Origin: Centrapalus pauciflorus | Taxonomy: Eukaryota > Streptophyta > Magnoliopsida > Asterales > Asteraceae | DNA length: 64,000 bases | Reading direction: 5' to 3' | Assembly (NCBI GenBank): GCA_020465985.1 | Contig: JAANYP010002035.1 | Location: forward strand, 427,138-491,137 | Shown: positions 50,540-61,799 of the stretch, one piece after another | Position numbering within the stretch: the stretch's first letter is position 1 | How the letters are laid out: every line of letters begins with the position of its first letter | Translations under genes and position numbers: made by a program | Notes under the pieces: model-generated | What the model was told of the DNA's origin: nothing | Database searches by the model: none | The model's input: the letters and a program-made list of their open reading frames with translations, nothing else

Positions 50540-51892
50540 GAGTAAATTACACAATGGTCGCTGTGGTATAAAATTATGGTTTTCATCCCTCAAGCAAACT
50601 AATTACATAGATGGACCTTAAAATCGAATTTGTGTAACATTGTAGTCTCTCAATCTAACTTCTATTAACTTGTCGTTAACTTCAATAGTTAATTTCGTGC
50701 TTTTGCTCTTATAGGTACCATTTGTGAAAAAAAATTTAGTAAACTTTTAATTTTTAAATTTTAATTGTTATTTATTTATTAACATTTATTATTTTATATT
50801 GTTGTTTACTAATATTCATAATGTAATGTTCTTGAATCATTCATCTTAGTTCATGATGTTCTTGAAGATTCACATGTGTTCATCATTAACCTGAATAATT
50901 CATGCATGTTTTACAACAACATTTATCTAATATATTCAAGCAGATTGAGATTCATAGTCGATCTCACAAACCATAGTGAAATAAAACACAAGTTTATAAC
51001 TAAATCAAAGTAATAAAAGAGATTAAGAAGCCAGTCTGATACACAAAAGCATCAAACGAAAGGGAGGAGGGGTAATGGTTGAAAGTGCAGAGGGCGGCAA
51101 CCAAAGGGAAAGGGGAGGCTGTGTCGTAATTGATTGATTTCATAAACTTATTTTAAGAACCTAGTGTAGTAGTCTGAGGTGGAGGGGAGACAAGAAGGGA
51201 TGTCGTCGTCGGGGACGATGACAGAGACAAGAACCTTAAGTTATTTGAAACCATATTTTCAATCCCTAACAAAATCAAAGTGTTTTCAAACACTAACACT
51301 AGAATACGAATTAACCCATAAAATCAGAGCAACACTCAACCTTCAAAAATTAAGAGACCATCTATTTCAACTACAATATCTTCGCTTTGTCATCGTCGGC
51401 ATTTATATTCTCTCGACCTGTGCCAGGCATATGTGGTGAACCGACGAACCTCCCCCAAGCATTGGTGAACCATAAACGGTGTTTTTCTTCTCGGTGGTGG
51501 CGCTCAAACAGCGATGACATCACATGAGGAATCCATGTGAGTTTTGTTTTTAAAGGTTGTGTTAAGGGTTATCGCAGGAGGAATCATTGATTTATGGTAG
51601 CAAAATTTTAATAAATAAATGTAATATAAATATAAATAAATAAACTTTACTAAATAATCAACAATATAAATTTAAAACTTAAAGGTTTACTAAAATTTTT
51701 TCACAAATGGTACCTTTAAGAGCAAAAGTACGAAATTACCCCTTGAAGTTAACGTCAAGTTAACAGAAGTTGGATTCAGGGACTAAATGTTACACAAATT
51801 TGATTTTATGGACCATCTGTGTACTTAGTTTCCTTGAGGGACGAAAACCATAATTTTACCTATACTATAGAGACCATTTGTGTAATTTACTC
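50540..51892. mobile_element. Mutator-like TIR element with internal unique sequence
   Basis: 1353 bp flanked by a perfect 9-bp duplication TAAATTAAA (50531-50539 and 51893-51901). Terminal inverted repeats start GAGTAAATTACACAATGGTC and extend at least 190 bp, to ggtaccatttgtgaaaaa on the left and its inverse on the right. The middle (about 51040-51600) is less AT-rich, with purine-rich phrases and a frame at 51179-51439 of unknown origin. It may be captured host DNA. No transposase seen. Confidence 0.85.
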
Positions 51893-51901
51893 TAAATTAA
51901 A

Positions 51902-52337
51902 ATAATGATGGATATTATTAGCATTATCTTATAATAACTAATAATCAATTATGTTTATATCAACTATTATATAGTAATTAATAATTTGGATAATCAAATT
52001 ATCATTGTATGATAATTCATCCAATGTAACATCATATACTACATATCAATCCCTCTAAGTTGTGGTTGTCATAATTAATAAACAAATAATTGACAAGTCT
52101 CTCAATAATAATATCCAACATCATAATTAATGTTGTTTAATTGTACTGGTTTAGTTTGCATTTTCGGTATTGCCATCTAATGTCTTGTGATGTCAGCTAT
52201 AACATGACAATGATATTATCTTTGCACACATGATCTAACAAATATATTTTAGAAGTGTAGAATAAAACAAAGAAAAATGGAAAAAAATATCAAATATGTT
52301 GTTAAGTATTTTCAAATTACTACATCTTAAACCATTA
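51902..52337. other. AT-rich intergenic stretch
   Basis: No gene or element ends recognised. Confidence 0.4.
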
Positions 52338-52346
52338 TTATTTTTA

Positions 52347-52671
52347 GGGTTATGTATCATTTTAACCATTTAACTTTCAAATTTGTTCCATTTAGCCACT
52401 AACCTATTTTTTGTCTTGATTTAGCCACTAAACTTTAGTTTAGTGTTCTATTTTGGAGAAAATGAATAAAACTAATGGCTAAATCGGTACAAAATATGAT
52501 AATTTAGTGGTTAAATCGGGACAATTTTCAGCGGTCAAATCGGTAAAAAAAAAGTTTAGTGGCTAAATATATATACAAAAAATAGTTCAGTGACTAAATC
52601 GGGACACAAAATAATTTAATAACTAAATAAAAAAAATCTAAAAGTTGGATGGTCAAAACCACACTTAACCC
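52347..52671. mobile_element. Mutator-like MITE, family M copy 3
   Basis: 325 bp with ends GGGTTATGTATCATTTTAACC and the inverse of GGGTTAAGTGTGGTTTTGACC, flanked by the perfect 9-bp duplication TTATTTTTA (52338-52346 and 52672-52680). The interior repeats tttagccactaaact and its inverse. Confidence 0.82.
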
Positions 52672-53235
52672 TTATTTTTAATATTACAATATATGTAACA
52701 ATATTTAATACGAAATTAGTTATAAAGTTAATTTTCTACCACTTTCGGCTTGCAATTCAATTTGCCTCTTAAAACCCAAATCATACATGTACTTGTTTCA
52801 ACAAATTTGAAGTTTTTAAGGCAAAAAGTGTAACATCATTTATTTATGGGGGTGCAATCGATACATAGGGTAATTTGAGGGGGTTTAACTGCAAATAGTA
52901 CATTCACCGACCCCTTAATCCAACTTTGCGTGTGTCGATAAAAGATGGTTGTTCTTCCATATCCATTGGTTTCGAAACTGAATCGAGCCGGACCAAATCC
53001 GAAAAACAAAAATGTCAAGATGTTAGAACGGACCGTTATAAACTAGTTGGTTTCAGTCCGGTTTTGGTTTTTCAGTTCTATACCCAAATATCCCGAAAAT
53101 ATAAAAATATTATAACTTTTGTTAACATTTCTCAAACATTAACATTATTATTTTTTTTTTCAATTTTCAAACATAAATATCAGCTAGTGTGTTCCATAGT
53201 CATAGATATTTGAAATACATAGACTAGTCATGGAT

Positions 53236-54415
53236 TAATACAGATTTACAGTGTGTTACATGACCATAGAAATTTCAAATCCATAACAAAATTTTCTTAT
53301 ACAAGTGACAACAGTGGCGGACCTAGCCACCGAAGGAACCCGTTGCACAAATTATGATCGCGTTTATAGTTCGGAAATTCAAATGATTGTCTTGGTCGGG
53401 TCGGGACAATAAATGTATATTTACAATTTAAAATAGAACATATAATCTTAAAATAACAAACAAACTAATAGATAACGAATAAAAACGTAATTTATAAGGA
53501 ATATAAGTTAACAAGTTACTGTCGACATCTATCGAAAAAATCTCAAAGAAGATTATTCATGTTAATAGTATTTGGAGTTGAAAAAATTAAAGGATTCGAA
53601 TGTTGTGTTGTATATGTGGTTTGTGATGTTATCGGATTCGTTAGAATTGTTTACTTTAACTCTCGAAGATTGACTTACGTTACTATCACTTTCCGATAAT
53701 TTTGTTGGAATCGTTTAATCCATCAATAAATATTATAAAACCTGCAATTTACAAATAAAAATTAATGAGTAAATTAATTAATTAAATACAAACTTTCAAG
53801 TCTCAGATTTCAATAATTTAATTATAGAATAAACTAATTAACTAAAGACATACGAGACTTTCTAGTCTTTCTCTCGGTTTTAAATTTTTTTGACACCGAT
53901 CAAATTATTGGGAGATATTAGATTTTAATTTGGGCTAAAGATATCATTGGTTTTTGGGTTTAAATTGGATAAAAATATCATTGGGTTTTCATTTAATTTG
54001 GGCTAAAATTATTGAGTTTTATTTGTTGGCTTAACTTTATTAATTATTTAGTTATTTAGGCATTCAACTTTTAATTTTTTTGTTTCATTTGAGGTATAAA
54101 TTTTTTGATCAAGTTGCACACTTAATTATTTTTTTGAATCGTATAAGCTGCACAATTAAATTTTCATCGGTTGTATACGTAAAATTTTAAAAAATTTACA
54201 CTGCGAAATGAGATTAGTGGGAAAGGGACCCGTTGCACGGGCTACCCTCCCTTCCCGTATAGGTCCGCCAATGAGTGACGATAAAAAATTTAGATAATCC
54301 ATGACCATGGAAACTTCAAATCCATAACCGATTTTTTATTATATAATCAACGATGACATAAAGTAGATAATCCATGACCATGAAAACTACAGATGCATGA
54401 CTAATTCTTTCTTTT
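53236..54415. repeat. Tandem repeat of about 80 bp, split by a hAT insertion
   Basis: Units carrying ccatga-ccat-g-aaa-tt-caaatccataac occur at about 53257, 54298 and (as catgaccatgaaaactacagatgcatgac) 54373. The spacing of the two right-hand units is about 77 bp. The first unit is separated from them only by the element at 53312-54273. Confidence 0.6.
53312..54273. mobile_element. Tip100-like hAT element, non-autonomous
   Basis: Starts CAGTGGCGGACCTA and ends with the inverse of CATTGGCGGACCTA. Flanking 8-mers are AGTGACAA (53304-53311) and AGTGACGA (54274-54281), one mismatch. CAG.GGCGGA-type ends are typical of Tip100-like hATs. Subterminal gaacccgttgcac / gacccgttgcac occur at both ends. 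962 bp with no transposase frame. Confidence 0.8.
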
Positions 54416-54474
54416 AATGGGTGAAGACCAATGGATACACAAGTGAGCATGAGATTAGGAGGCATTAGAAAGTT

Positions 54475-54608
54475 CTTTGATTTTTGGTCCGGTTACAGGT
54501 AAAAAACCAAACAAGATGGAACGGAAACCGAATTATAAGAACTGAGAATCAACCCGAAAATAAAACGGCCCGGTCCGGTTTAGATAATCTTGTGGTTTTC
54601 TCATCCCT
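54475..54608. mobile_element. Remnant with Ac-like hAT right end
   Basis: A ggtccggttacagg...ggcccggtccggttt segment runs into ttttctcatccctg, the inverse of CAGGGATGAGAAAA, close to the Ac/Ds terminal sequence. A left partner was not found; a ccgg-rich block at 52925-53090 may be a related remnant. Confidence 0.4.
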
Positions 54609-54619
54609 GCTTTTCGCTA

Positions 54620-55940
54620 GAAGCCCAGAATGAAAGTTACAAAACCCACCAGGCCCAGTTGATTCCTCTGTTCGAGGAGCCCAACTAATAAATTTTCATA
54701 AAAGTACATATTTTTTTAAAGGAAGGATGATAAAAAAAAAGTAACATAATTATACTTTTAATTAGTATAATATATAACCTATAATATAATATTAGTAACA
54801 CGCATACAAGGATGTAATAATTGAAATTTCAATCTGAATATTCAATTTAAAAACTGTTTTTTCAATAATATTGTGTTTATCTTAATGAAATTCTGATTAT
54901 CTCTCTTTGCATGTTTTTAACAATTCTTACCAATTTTGCATGAGTTAACAAAAGTAAAAATTAAAAATATTCAATTTATATGTAATTTGAGGTGTAAATA
55001 ATAGTTATTTAATGGTTTATGTGGATGTTATTAATATAAAACTTAAGAAACATTCTTTAATCAATGTACAAGTGAAATGTTATATTAATTGACAGGGAAA
55101 AAATATATTTATATTAATTGATAAAATATATAGAGTACATTAGATGTTCTTGTTATTTGTCTTTTTTTAAAATGATACATACACTTGTATATTAAAAATA
55201 TAACTAAATTATTTTAATAATGTTATACTAGAATGATAAAAAATAACGAATATAAACTCTAATAACTTTTATAAAATTGTACAATTTAATATTGTGAGTT
55301 TTTATATGATTATTTATCATTAATCTAATTAATATAAAGGGTTTATTATGAAAAAAAGTCTAAAACCCAACATGTTTTCACAGTTTTTGCGTTTTCGCTT
55401 CTTCATTTTTTTTCCAGAATAGTCATCAAGTTAATTTTTATTTTATGGTTTAATGAAATTTTTAAACCCGGTTTTTCAGTATTAAAAACCCGGTTATCAA
55501 TTATAACCGAACTCTACTAGTCAAATTTCACAAAACCAATGTGGATTTTAATATATTTTGACATGTTTTTTTAATTGTTTTAAGTTTAAAAAGTATGATA
55601 TATTTACGTTCGTAACACAACTATTTTGTTATATGTTAATAGGTAAATAAATTTGTATTTTATATATTTGAATTCATTTTATAATTTAAAGCTTAATTAA
55701 AAAATTAAATTTTGGGATAATCCGAAAATCGGATTCGGATAGTAAAATTTATTTATCCGATTTTCAGATTAACTGAAATTCAAATATACGAAAATCAGAT
55801 AATCCAGAAATGAACACCCCAGTATACATAGATAGTTAGACACACACCAATAAAAGTAATGTAAATTAAATCAATTAATATGTGCAAGGTACAAATATAA
55901 TAGGTGGTCATTATATATACATATACATACATTTTCCATA
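54620..55940. other. AT-rich intergenic DNA
   Basis: No gene. A ccgg/cggatt-rich stretch at about 55465-55810 (cccggttatcaattataaccg, aatcggattcggatag) may be another decayed hAT-like element. Confidence 0.4.
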
Positions 55941-55944
55941 TCTC

Positions 55945-56526
55945 CTAAACCAATGGAAGCCTTTCACTTGGGCAACCATCATTGGTTGGTGGTTTTTTTT
56001 AAATTTAAACTTTTCCTAATTCTTTTTTTTTTTTTTTGGTTTTTATTTTTAATTTAAAAAGTTTTCATATTCTTTTTATTCTTTTTTTATTCTTTTGTTT
56101 TTTTTTTAATTTTAAGATTTTAATTTTTTTTTAATTTTAAACTTTTCATAATACACCATCATCTTTATGTTATCTTTTAATTAACGCCTTTATTTTAATA
56201 AACTTTTTTTTACTCCTCTTTTAACATTTATTATTACAATATTTTATTACAAATTTAAAATTATGATTTTAATTATACATATGTTTGAAGTTATCTTTTG
56301 AGACTATTATGTTATGTTTAATTGTATGAAAAAGAATTTATTATTAAAATGCACAATACAAAATTCTAATGAAAACGTTTTATAATTAAAATATAACTAA
56401 TTAATATTCAGATTTTGTTGAAACATAACCGACCATGATTGGTTGTTTTTTCCTTTTAATTTTAAACATTTTATAATACACTGTTATCTTTGTGTTATCT
56501 TTTATTTAATGTCTTTATATTAATAA
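55945..56526 (+). repeat. Dispersed repeat R, partial copies (left side of cluster)
   Basis: Begins around the block aaccatcattggttggt and continues with the ttatctttta/ttatacatatgtttg blocks. A second copy starts near 56430 (ccatgattggttgtttttt) and is interrupted at 56526 by the Mutator-like element. It resumes at 57973. Confidence 0.55.
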
Positions 56527-57619
56527 GAGTAAATTACATAAATGGTCCATGTGGTTTATATCAAATTTCAGGTTTCGTCCTCAACTTTGAAAAATTACAT
56601 TGGTAGTCCATATTTTGAAACTTTGTCACGTTTCCAGTCCCTAAGCAACTTAATTTTTTAAAAATTCCAATTTTGCCCTTATAAATTCATTTCACATTTG
56701 ATCCCTAATCAATTAATTTGATTTTTCTTTATATTTAATTATTTGTATATTTATAATTATTTAATTAATAAATACTAAGAATTTAATTACATTTTATTCA
56801 TGTATTTTATCTATATATTAATGAGTTTCATTATTATTATTATTATTATATACATTCATTCGTTTTGAAAAAAACATTTTTTTTTAATAATTTTTGTTTT
56901 ATAATTTTTCCATCTATCTATATATTTAATTAATTGACTCTTATTATCTTAATATATTAATTTGTAAGTGCTATTAACGTTGTTTTTGAAAGTCTTAACA
57001 TTAAAAATATGTACATTAAATTACAAATTTAAAAAATCATACATTCTTACTTTATAGATTTTTATCAGTAGACTATTGTATATTCTGCGTATAAAATAGT
57101 GTTAGTAAATTGTATTATTTTCAATAAACTTTAAGAAACTGGTAATTTTTTTAGCATTTTTTAAAATTTTTATGAGTGTAACATAGGGATGGAAACAGAT
57201 CAAACGTTCGGCGAACCGTTGCCAAAAGTTCATTTGTGTTTGTTCATTTATTAAACGAAATGATATGTTACACTAGCGTTGTAAACGAACCGAATGAACA
57301 CGAACGATAATATGTTCATTAACGTTTTGTTCGTTTTACAGCCTAATGTTACACTCATATGTAGAATATACAATAATCTAGTTATAAAACTCTATAAAAT
57401 AAGAATGAATGATTTTTAAAATTTATAAATGAATGTACATATTTTTCATGTTTAGAATTCCAAAAACAACATTAATAGTATTTCAAAATTAATATAGGAA
57501 AATAAGAAGGGTAAATTAATTAAATATATTGATAAATGGAAAAAAAATTTATAAAACAAAAATTAATGACAAAATAAATATTTTTGTCAAAACGAACGAA
57601 TGTAAATAATAATAACAGC

Positions 57620-57685
<66 letters not shown>

Positions 57686-57972
57686 CTTATTAATATATAG
57701 GTAAAATACATAAATAAATTGTAATTAAATAGTATACTAATAAGTAAAATATCATTTATTTAATTAAATATAAAAAAACTAACTTAATTGATTAAGGACT
57801 ATATATGAAATCAATTATAAGGGTAAGATTGGAAATTTTTAAAAATTGAGTTTCATAGGGACTGAAAACGTGACAAAGTTTCAAAATATGGACCACCAGT
57901 GTAATTTTTGAAAGTTAGGGACGAAACCTGTAATTTGCTATAAACTACAGGGACCATTTATGTAATTTACTC
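56527..57972. mobile_element. Fold-back Mutator-like element nested in repeat R
   Basis: 1446 bp flanked by a perfect 9-bp duplication TATTAATAA (56518-56526 and 57973-57981). The ends are GAGTAAATTACATAAATGGTC and its exact inverse. Unlike a short-TIR MITE, the mirror symmetry continues inward for most of the element: for example left ttttataatttttccatct with right gataaatggaaaaaaaatttataaaa, and left attgtatattctgcgtata with right tatgtagaatatacaataat. The spacer is only about 250 bp (about 57110-57360), itself bounded by gagtgtaacat / atgttacactc. No coding capacity. Confidence 0.85.
57626..57683. repeat. (AAT)n microsatellite
   Basis: About 19 AAT units inside the right arm of the fold-back element. 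The left arm has a much shorter (ATT)n at the mirrored place (56833-56849). Confidence 0.95.
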
Positions 57973-57981
57973 TATTAATAA

Positions 57982-58845
57982 ATTTTTGTTTAATCCTCTT
58001 AACATTTATCATTACAAAATTTTCTTACACATTATGATTTTTTACACATATGTTTAAAATTATCTTTTGAAACTATTATTTTTTCTTAATTTTAAACTTT
58101 TCATAATACATCATTTTCTTTGTGTTATATTTTGTTTAATTCCATTATTTTAATAAATTTTTGTTTAGTCATCTTTTAACATTTATTATTACAAAATTTT
58201 CTTACACATTTAAAAATTATGATTTTATTTATACATATGTTTGAAGTTATCTTTTGAAACTATTATGTTTTGTTTAACTATATAAAATAGACTTTATTAT
58301 TCAAATGCAAAATACATGATTCTAATGAAATTGCTTTATAACTAAAATGTAACTAACTGACATTCAAATTTTGTATTAAATATGATCATATTGAACATTG
58401 AACATTACTATTATAACGTTGGTAAGTACTAATCGATGTATTGGAAACATTACCATTATAACTTTATTGATTTGGTCGTAAAATCAACAAATAAAATTGG
58501 CGATTAAACTTAATCAATGTCAGAATTTCGAAATATGATTATGAATATTTAATTATTCAATTCCGGTTCCGACCCGATTTAATAAAGCATGCTTTGTAAG
58601 TTTAGCATTGCAAAATCTAGCAAACCAATTACAGGAATTAACTAATAGTATCATTTGGTTTGCTTATTGAATATATATGTTACTATATCAGGTTTCCAGT
58701 TTCACTCTTCGATTCTGATTCATTTGGGTTTCGTTATTTGAATTGTTTGAAAAATATTTAGTCAATTATTTTTTATATTTATTTTTGTAATTAGTATTTT
58801 AGATTCCGCAGTAACGCGCGGGTATTCAACAACTTGTATATATAC
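57982..58845 (+). repeat. Dispersed repeat R, copy with intact distal end
   Basis: Contains the aacattgaacattactattataacgttg block, tagcattgcaaaatctag, and the terminal ccgcagtaacgcgcgggtattcaacaactt segment, a GC-rich imperfect hairpin like a Helitron 3-prime end. Confidence 0.6.
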
Positions 58846-58849
58846 ATTT

Positions 58850-59455
58850 ATCAAATAGGATCAACCAACCACATTTTTTTATATTTAAAATTTTCGTAAC
58901 ACACCATTATCTTAGTGTTATCTTTTATTTAGCCCTTTTATTAATAAATTTTCGTTTAATGCTCTTTTAACATTTATTATTACAACATCCTTTTGCGCAC
59001 TTAAATTTATGATTTTAATTGTACTTATGTTTGGAGTTCTCATTTGAAACTATTATGTTATGTTTAATTGTATGAAAAAGACTTTATTAATTCAATTGCA
59101 CGATACAAAATTCTAATGCAAATTGTTTTATAATTAAAATGGAACTATTTAGCATTTAAAATTTTTTAGTAAATATGATCATGTATAACATTGAACGTTC
59201 AAACAATTCAAACAAAGATTGAAATTGGAAAGCTGATATTTCAAAAAACAAGACAAATGATCTTGTCTTATGATTGGTTTTCTAGATTTTGCAATGCTAA
59301 AATTACAAACAATGTCTTATTAAATCGGATCAGAACCATAAATAACTAATTAAATATTCATAACCATAATATGAAAATTTGACATTGAATCGTCAATTTA
59401 ATTTGTTGGTTTTCCAACCAAATCAAAAAAATTTGTAACGGTTGGATCAACCAAC
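58850..59455. repeat. Dispersed repeat R, head-to-head partial copies
   Basis: A plus-strand left portion (58865-59190) is joined to a minus-strand right portion (about 59200-59455, landmark gcaatgctaaaattacaaac). The junction suggests truncation and inversion or nested insertion. Confidence 0.5.
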
Positions 59456-60195
59456 CACGTTTTTTTTTCTTTTTTTTTTTTGTTAATTTTAATTTTAAAT
59501 TTTTCATAACACACCACTATATTAGTGTTATCTTTTATTTAGTCATTTTATTTTAATAAATTTTCATTTAGTACTCTTTTAACATTTATTATTACAACAT
59601 TTTCTTACACACTTAAAATTATGATTTTAATTGTACTTATTTTTGGAGTTGTCTTTTGAAAATACTATGATATGTTTAATTGTATAAAAAATACGTTATA
59701 TTCAAATGCACGATACAAATTCTAATGCAATTGTTTTATAATAAAAATGTAACTATTTAATATTTATATTTTTTTTATTAAATATGATCATGTATAATAT
59801 TGAAAATTACTATTATAACGTTGACAAACCCTAATCGATGTATTAGAGACATTACCGTTATAAATTTTTTTGATTTGATCATAAAACCAACAAATTAAAT
59901 TGACGATTAAATCTAACCAATGTCAAATTTTCATATTATGATTATGAATATTTAATTAGTTAATTCTGGTTCTAGTCCGATTGAATAAGACATTGTTTGT
60001 AATTTTAGCATTGCAAAATCTAGAGAGTCAATCATAAGAACCAACTCTAACTGTATCATTTGTCTTGCTTTTTGAAATATCAGCTTTCCAATTTTATTTT
60101 TTGTTTAAATTATTTGAAAAGTATTTTTATTTATTTATTTTTGTAATTAATATTTTAAACCCCGCAACAATGTGCGGATGTCAATAACTCGTTTA
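59456..60195 (+). repeat. Dispersed repeat R, fourth cluster copy
   Basis: Plus-strand copy running from the cataacacacc/ttatctttta block to a ccccgcaacaatgtgcggatg terminal hairpin. Same order of landmarks as copy 1 at 3165-4018. Confidence 0.6.
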
Positions 60196-60419
60196 ATATA
60201 TGTTATACTTATTCGCACATTGTGTATCTTATTTAAAAACTTCTTTTAATAGTAACTATGAATATTAAGAAATACTATATATACAAGTTTATAATAAAGT
60301 ATGTGAACTACATATAGAATAGAATTGGCGAAATAATGTGAATAATATTGTATTTTATCGTTTGAATTTCGATAAATATTCAATATTTATATTTTTATAG
60401 ATCGATTAGATCGCTCATG

Positions 60420-60420
<1 letters not shown>

Positions 60421-60482
<62 letters not shown>
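60421..60482. repeat. (TA)n microsatellite
   Basis: About 31 TA units. Confidence 0.97.
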
Positions 60483-60483
<1 letters not shown>

Positions 60484-60648
60484 GTTTACAAAAAAAAATA
60501 TGCGTTACATTTTATAAAAAAATAACTAGATATAAATTCAAGGGATAATTGGGCAAAAACATCAACTTGTCAGTTTTTTGTGATTAAAACCCCAAACCAT
60601 TTTTCGTTGCATAAAAAATTCTGAATTAACTAAAAATCAGTAAATCAA

Positions 60649-60926
60649 GGTTTTATCAATGAGTAACCCATTGAAACCGGTTATTAATCTTACGTGGACC
60701 GGTAAATAACCTTCGTGGAATAAATTTTAATTGTTGAAACCGGTTGCTAAGTATTACACATCATTTAAACCCCCGTTGATAATTTTTAATTGTAACTTTT
60801 AAACGGTATTACATCATCAACGGGTGTTTAAATGATTTGTAATATTTGGCAACCAGTTTCAACAATTAAATTTATTCCACGTAGGATTAATAACCGGTTT
60901 TAACCGGTTAACCATTGATAAAACCC
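60649..60926. mobile_element. Fold-back MITE
   Basis: Two arms of about 130 bp (60649-60785 and 60800-60926) mirror each other: ggttttatcaatg, ccggttattaatc, cgtgg, aattgttgaaac, atcatttaaac and cccgttgat on the left, each with its inverse on the right. The loop is about 15 bp. Confidence 0.75.
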
Positions 60927-61788
60927 CTCATGTAACTGATTCGTTGTTGGTTTTAAGAAAGTTACCTATTATAACCGGTTTCCTCTGCCGGCGACTTCCG
61001 CGCCGATCATCTTCTACACAACCATTTTCATGAACATACCCTTCTTCCAAACCATGATCTACCCCTATTTTCATCATATCATCACCACGTCCACACCATC
61101 AACCCTCAAATAACCCTAATGGAATCCTTGCTTTCCAAGCTGCCAAAACCGTATCCCGCCTTCTTTCCCTCTACAAATCGCTCTCCGATCAAGAGATCTT
61201 GGAACTCAGGAAAGAAAATTTTGAAAACTAAAGGAATTGTGTATTTTACTTCGAATGATGAAGGGTATCTCTTGAAGCTTGCATGTGCTGAAAGGATAGA
61301 GGATCTTGATCAGATTGCAATGGTTGTTTCGAGGCTAGGAAAGAAATGTTCAGATTTGGCGAAACCACCGCGGAAACCCTAGCGCCTCCATAACCCCATC
61401 ACCGCCACCGCGGAAACCCTAGCGCCGGCAGGAGGAAACCCTAGCGCCGCCATACATTCTTTCTCCATCTCTCTCGCTCTCAGTCACGACGACAGCGGCT
61501 CAACCCTAGCGCCGCCGCCGCCCCCATAACCCTATCACCGCCACCGCCCTCACGACATCCACCACCACTCGGCCTCACCCACTCTCTTACGCTCACTCGC
61601 TCGCTCGATCTCTCGGCTGCGCCCACCAAAAAACTGCCGTCGCCGCCGACCAAGAACGGTATCAGGTGTTGCACCGCCACCAAACCACCACCGCCAACCT
61701 ACATATCAGGATTTATTACCGGTATAACTGGTTATAAGTCAATTATTTCCTAAAACCAACAACGAATCAGTAACATGAGGGGGTTTAT
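60918..61788 (+). mobile_element. Inverted-repeat module enclosing a gene-like sequence
   Basis: Left arm 60918-60981 (aaacccctcatgtaactg, attcgttgttggttttaa, ataaccggtt) is mirrored at 61718-61788 (aaaaccaacaacgaat, cagtaacatgaggggg). The roughly 740 bp between are much less AT-rich, with exon-like sequence and repeats of the phrase gcggaaaccctagcgcc. This is the layout of gene-fragment-carrying TIR elements. A target duplication was not recognised. Confidence 0.5.
61119..61382 (+). pseudogene. Gene-like ORF, probably a captured exon fragment
   Basis: An 87-aa frame starting MESLLSKLPKPYP, Lys/Arg-rich in the middle, then a well-formed domain-like stretch (GIVYFTSNDEGYLLKLACAE) and ERIEDLDQIAMVV. 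It stops abruptly where the sequence switches to the repeated gcggaaaccctag phrase. I do not recognise the family. Composition and codon pattern look like a real exon. The abrupt 3-prime end and the flanking inverted repeats suggest a fragment carried by a transposon rather than a whole gene. Confidence 0.45.
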
Positions 61789-61799
61789 GGTAAAAAGTA

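Noticed and set aside
51179..51439. 86-aa frame inside the Mutator-like element
   Set aside because: No recognised domain and no conservation evidence; mentioned only as part of possibly captured DNA.
61480..61683. Minus-strand Gly/Arg-rich frame at 61.5 kb
   Set aside because: Antisense reading of a gccgcc-rich tract; composition alone explains it.
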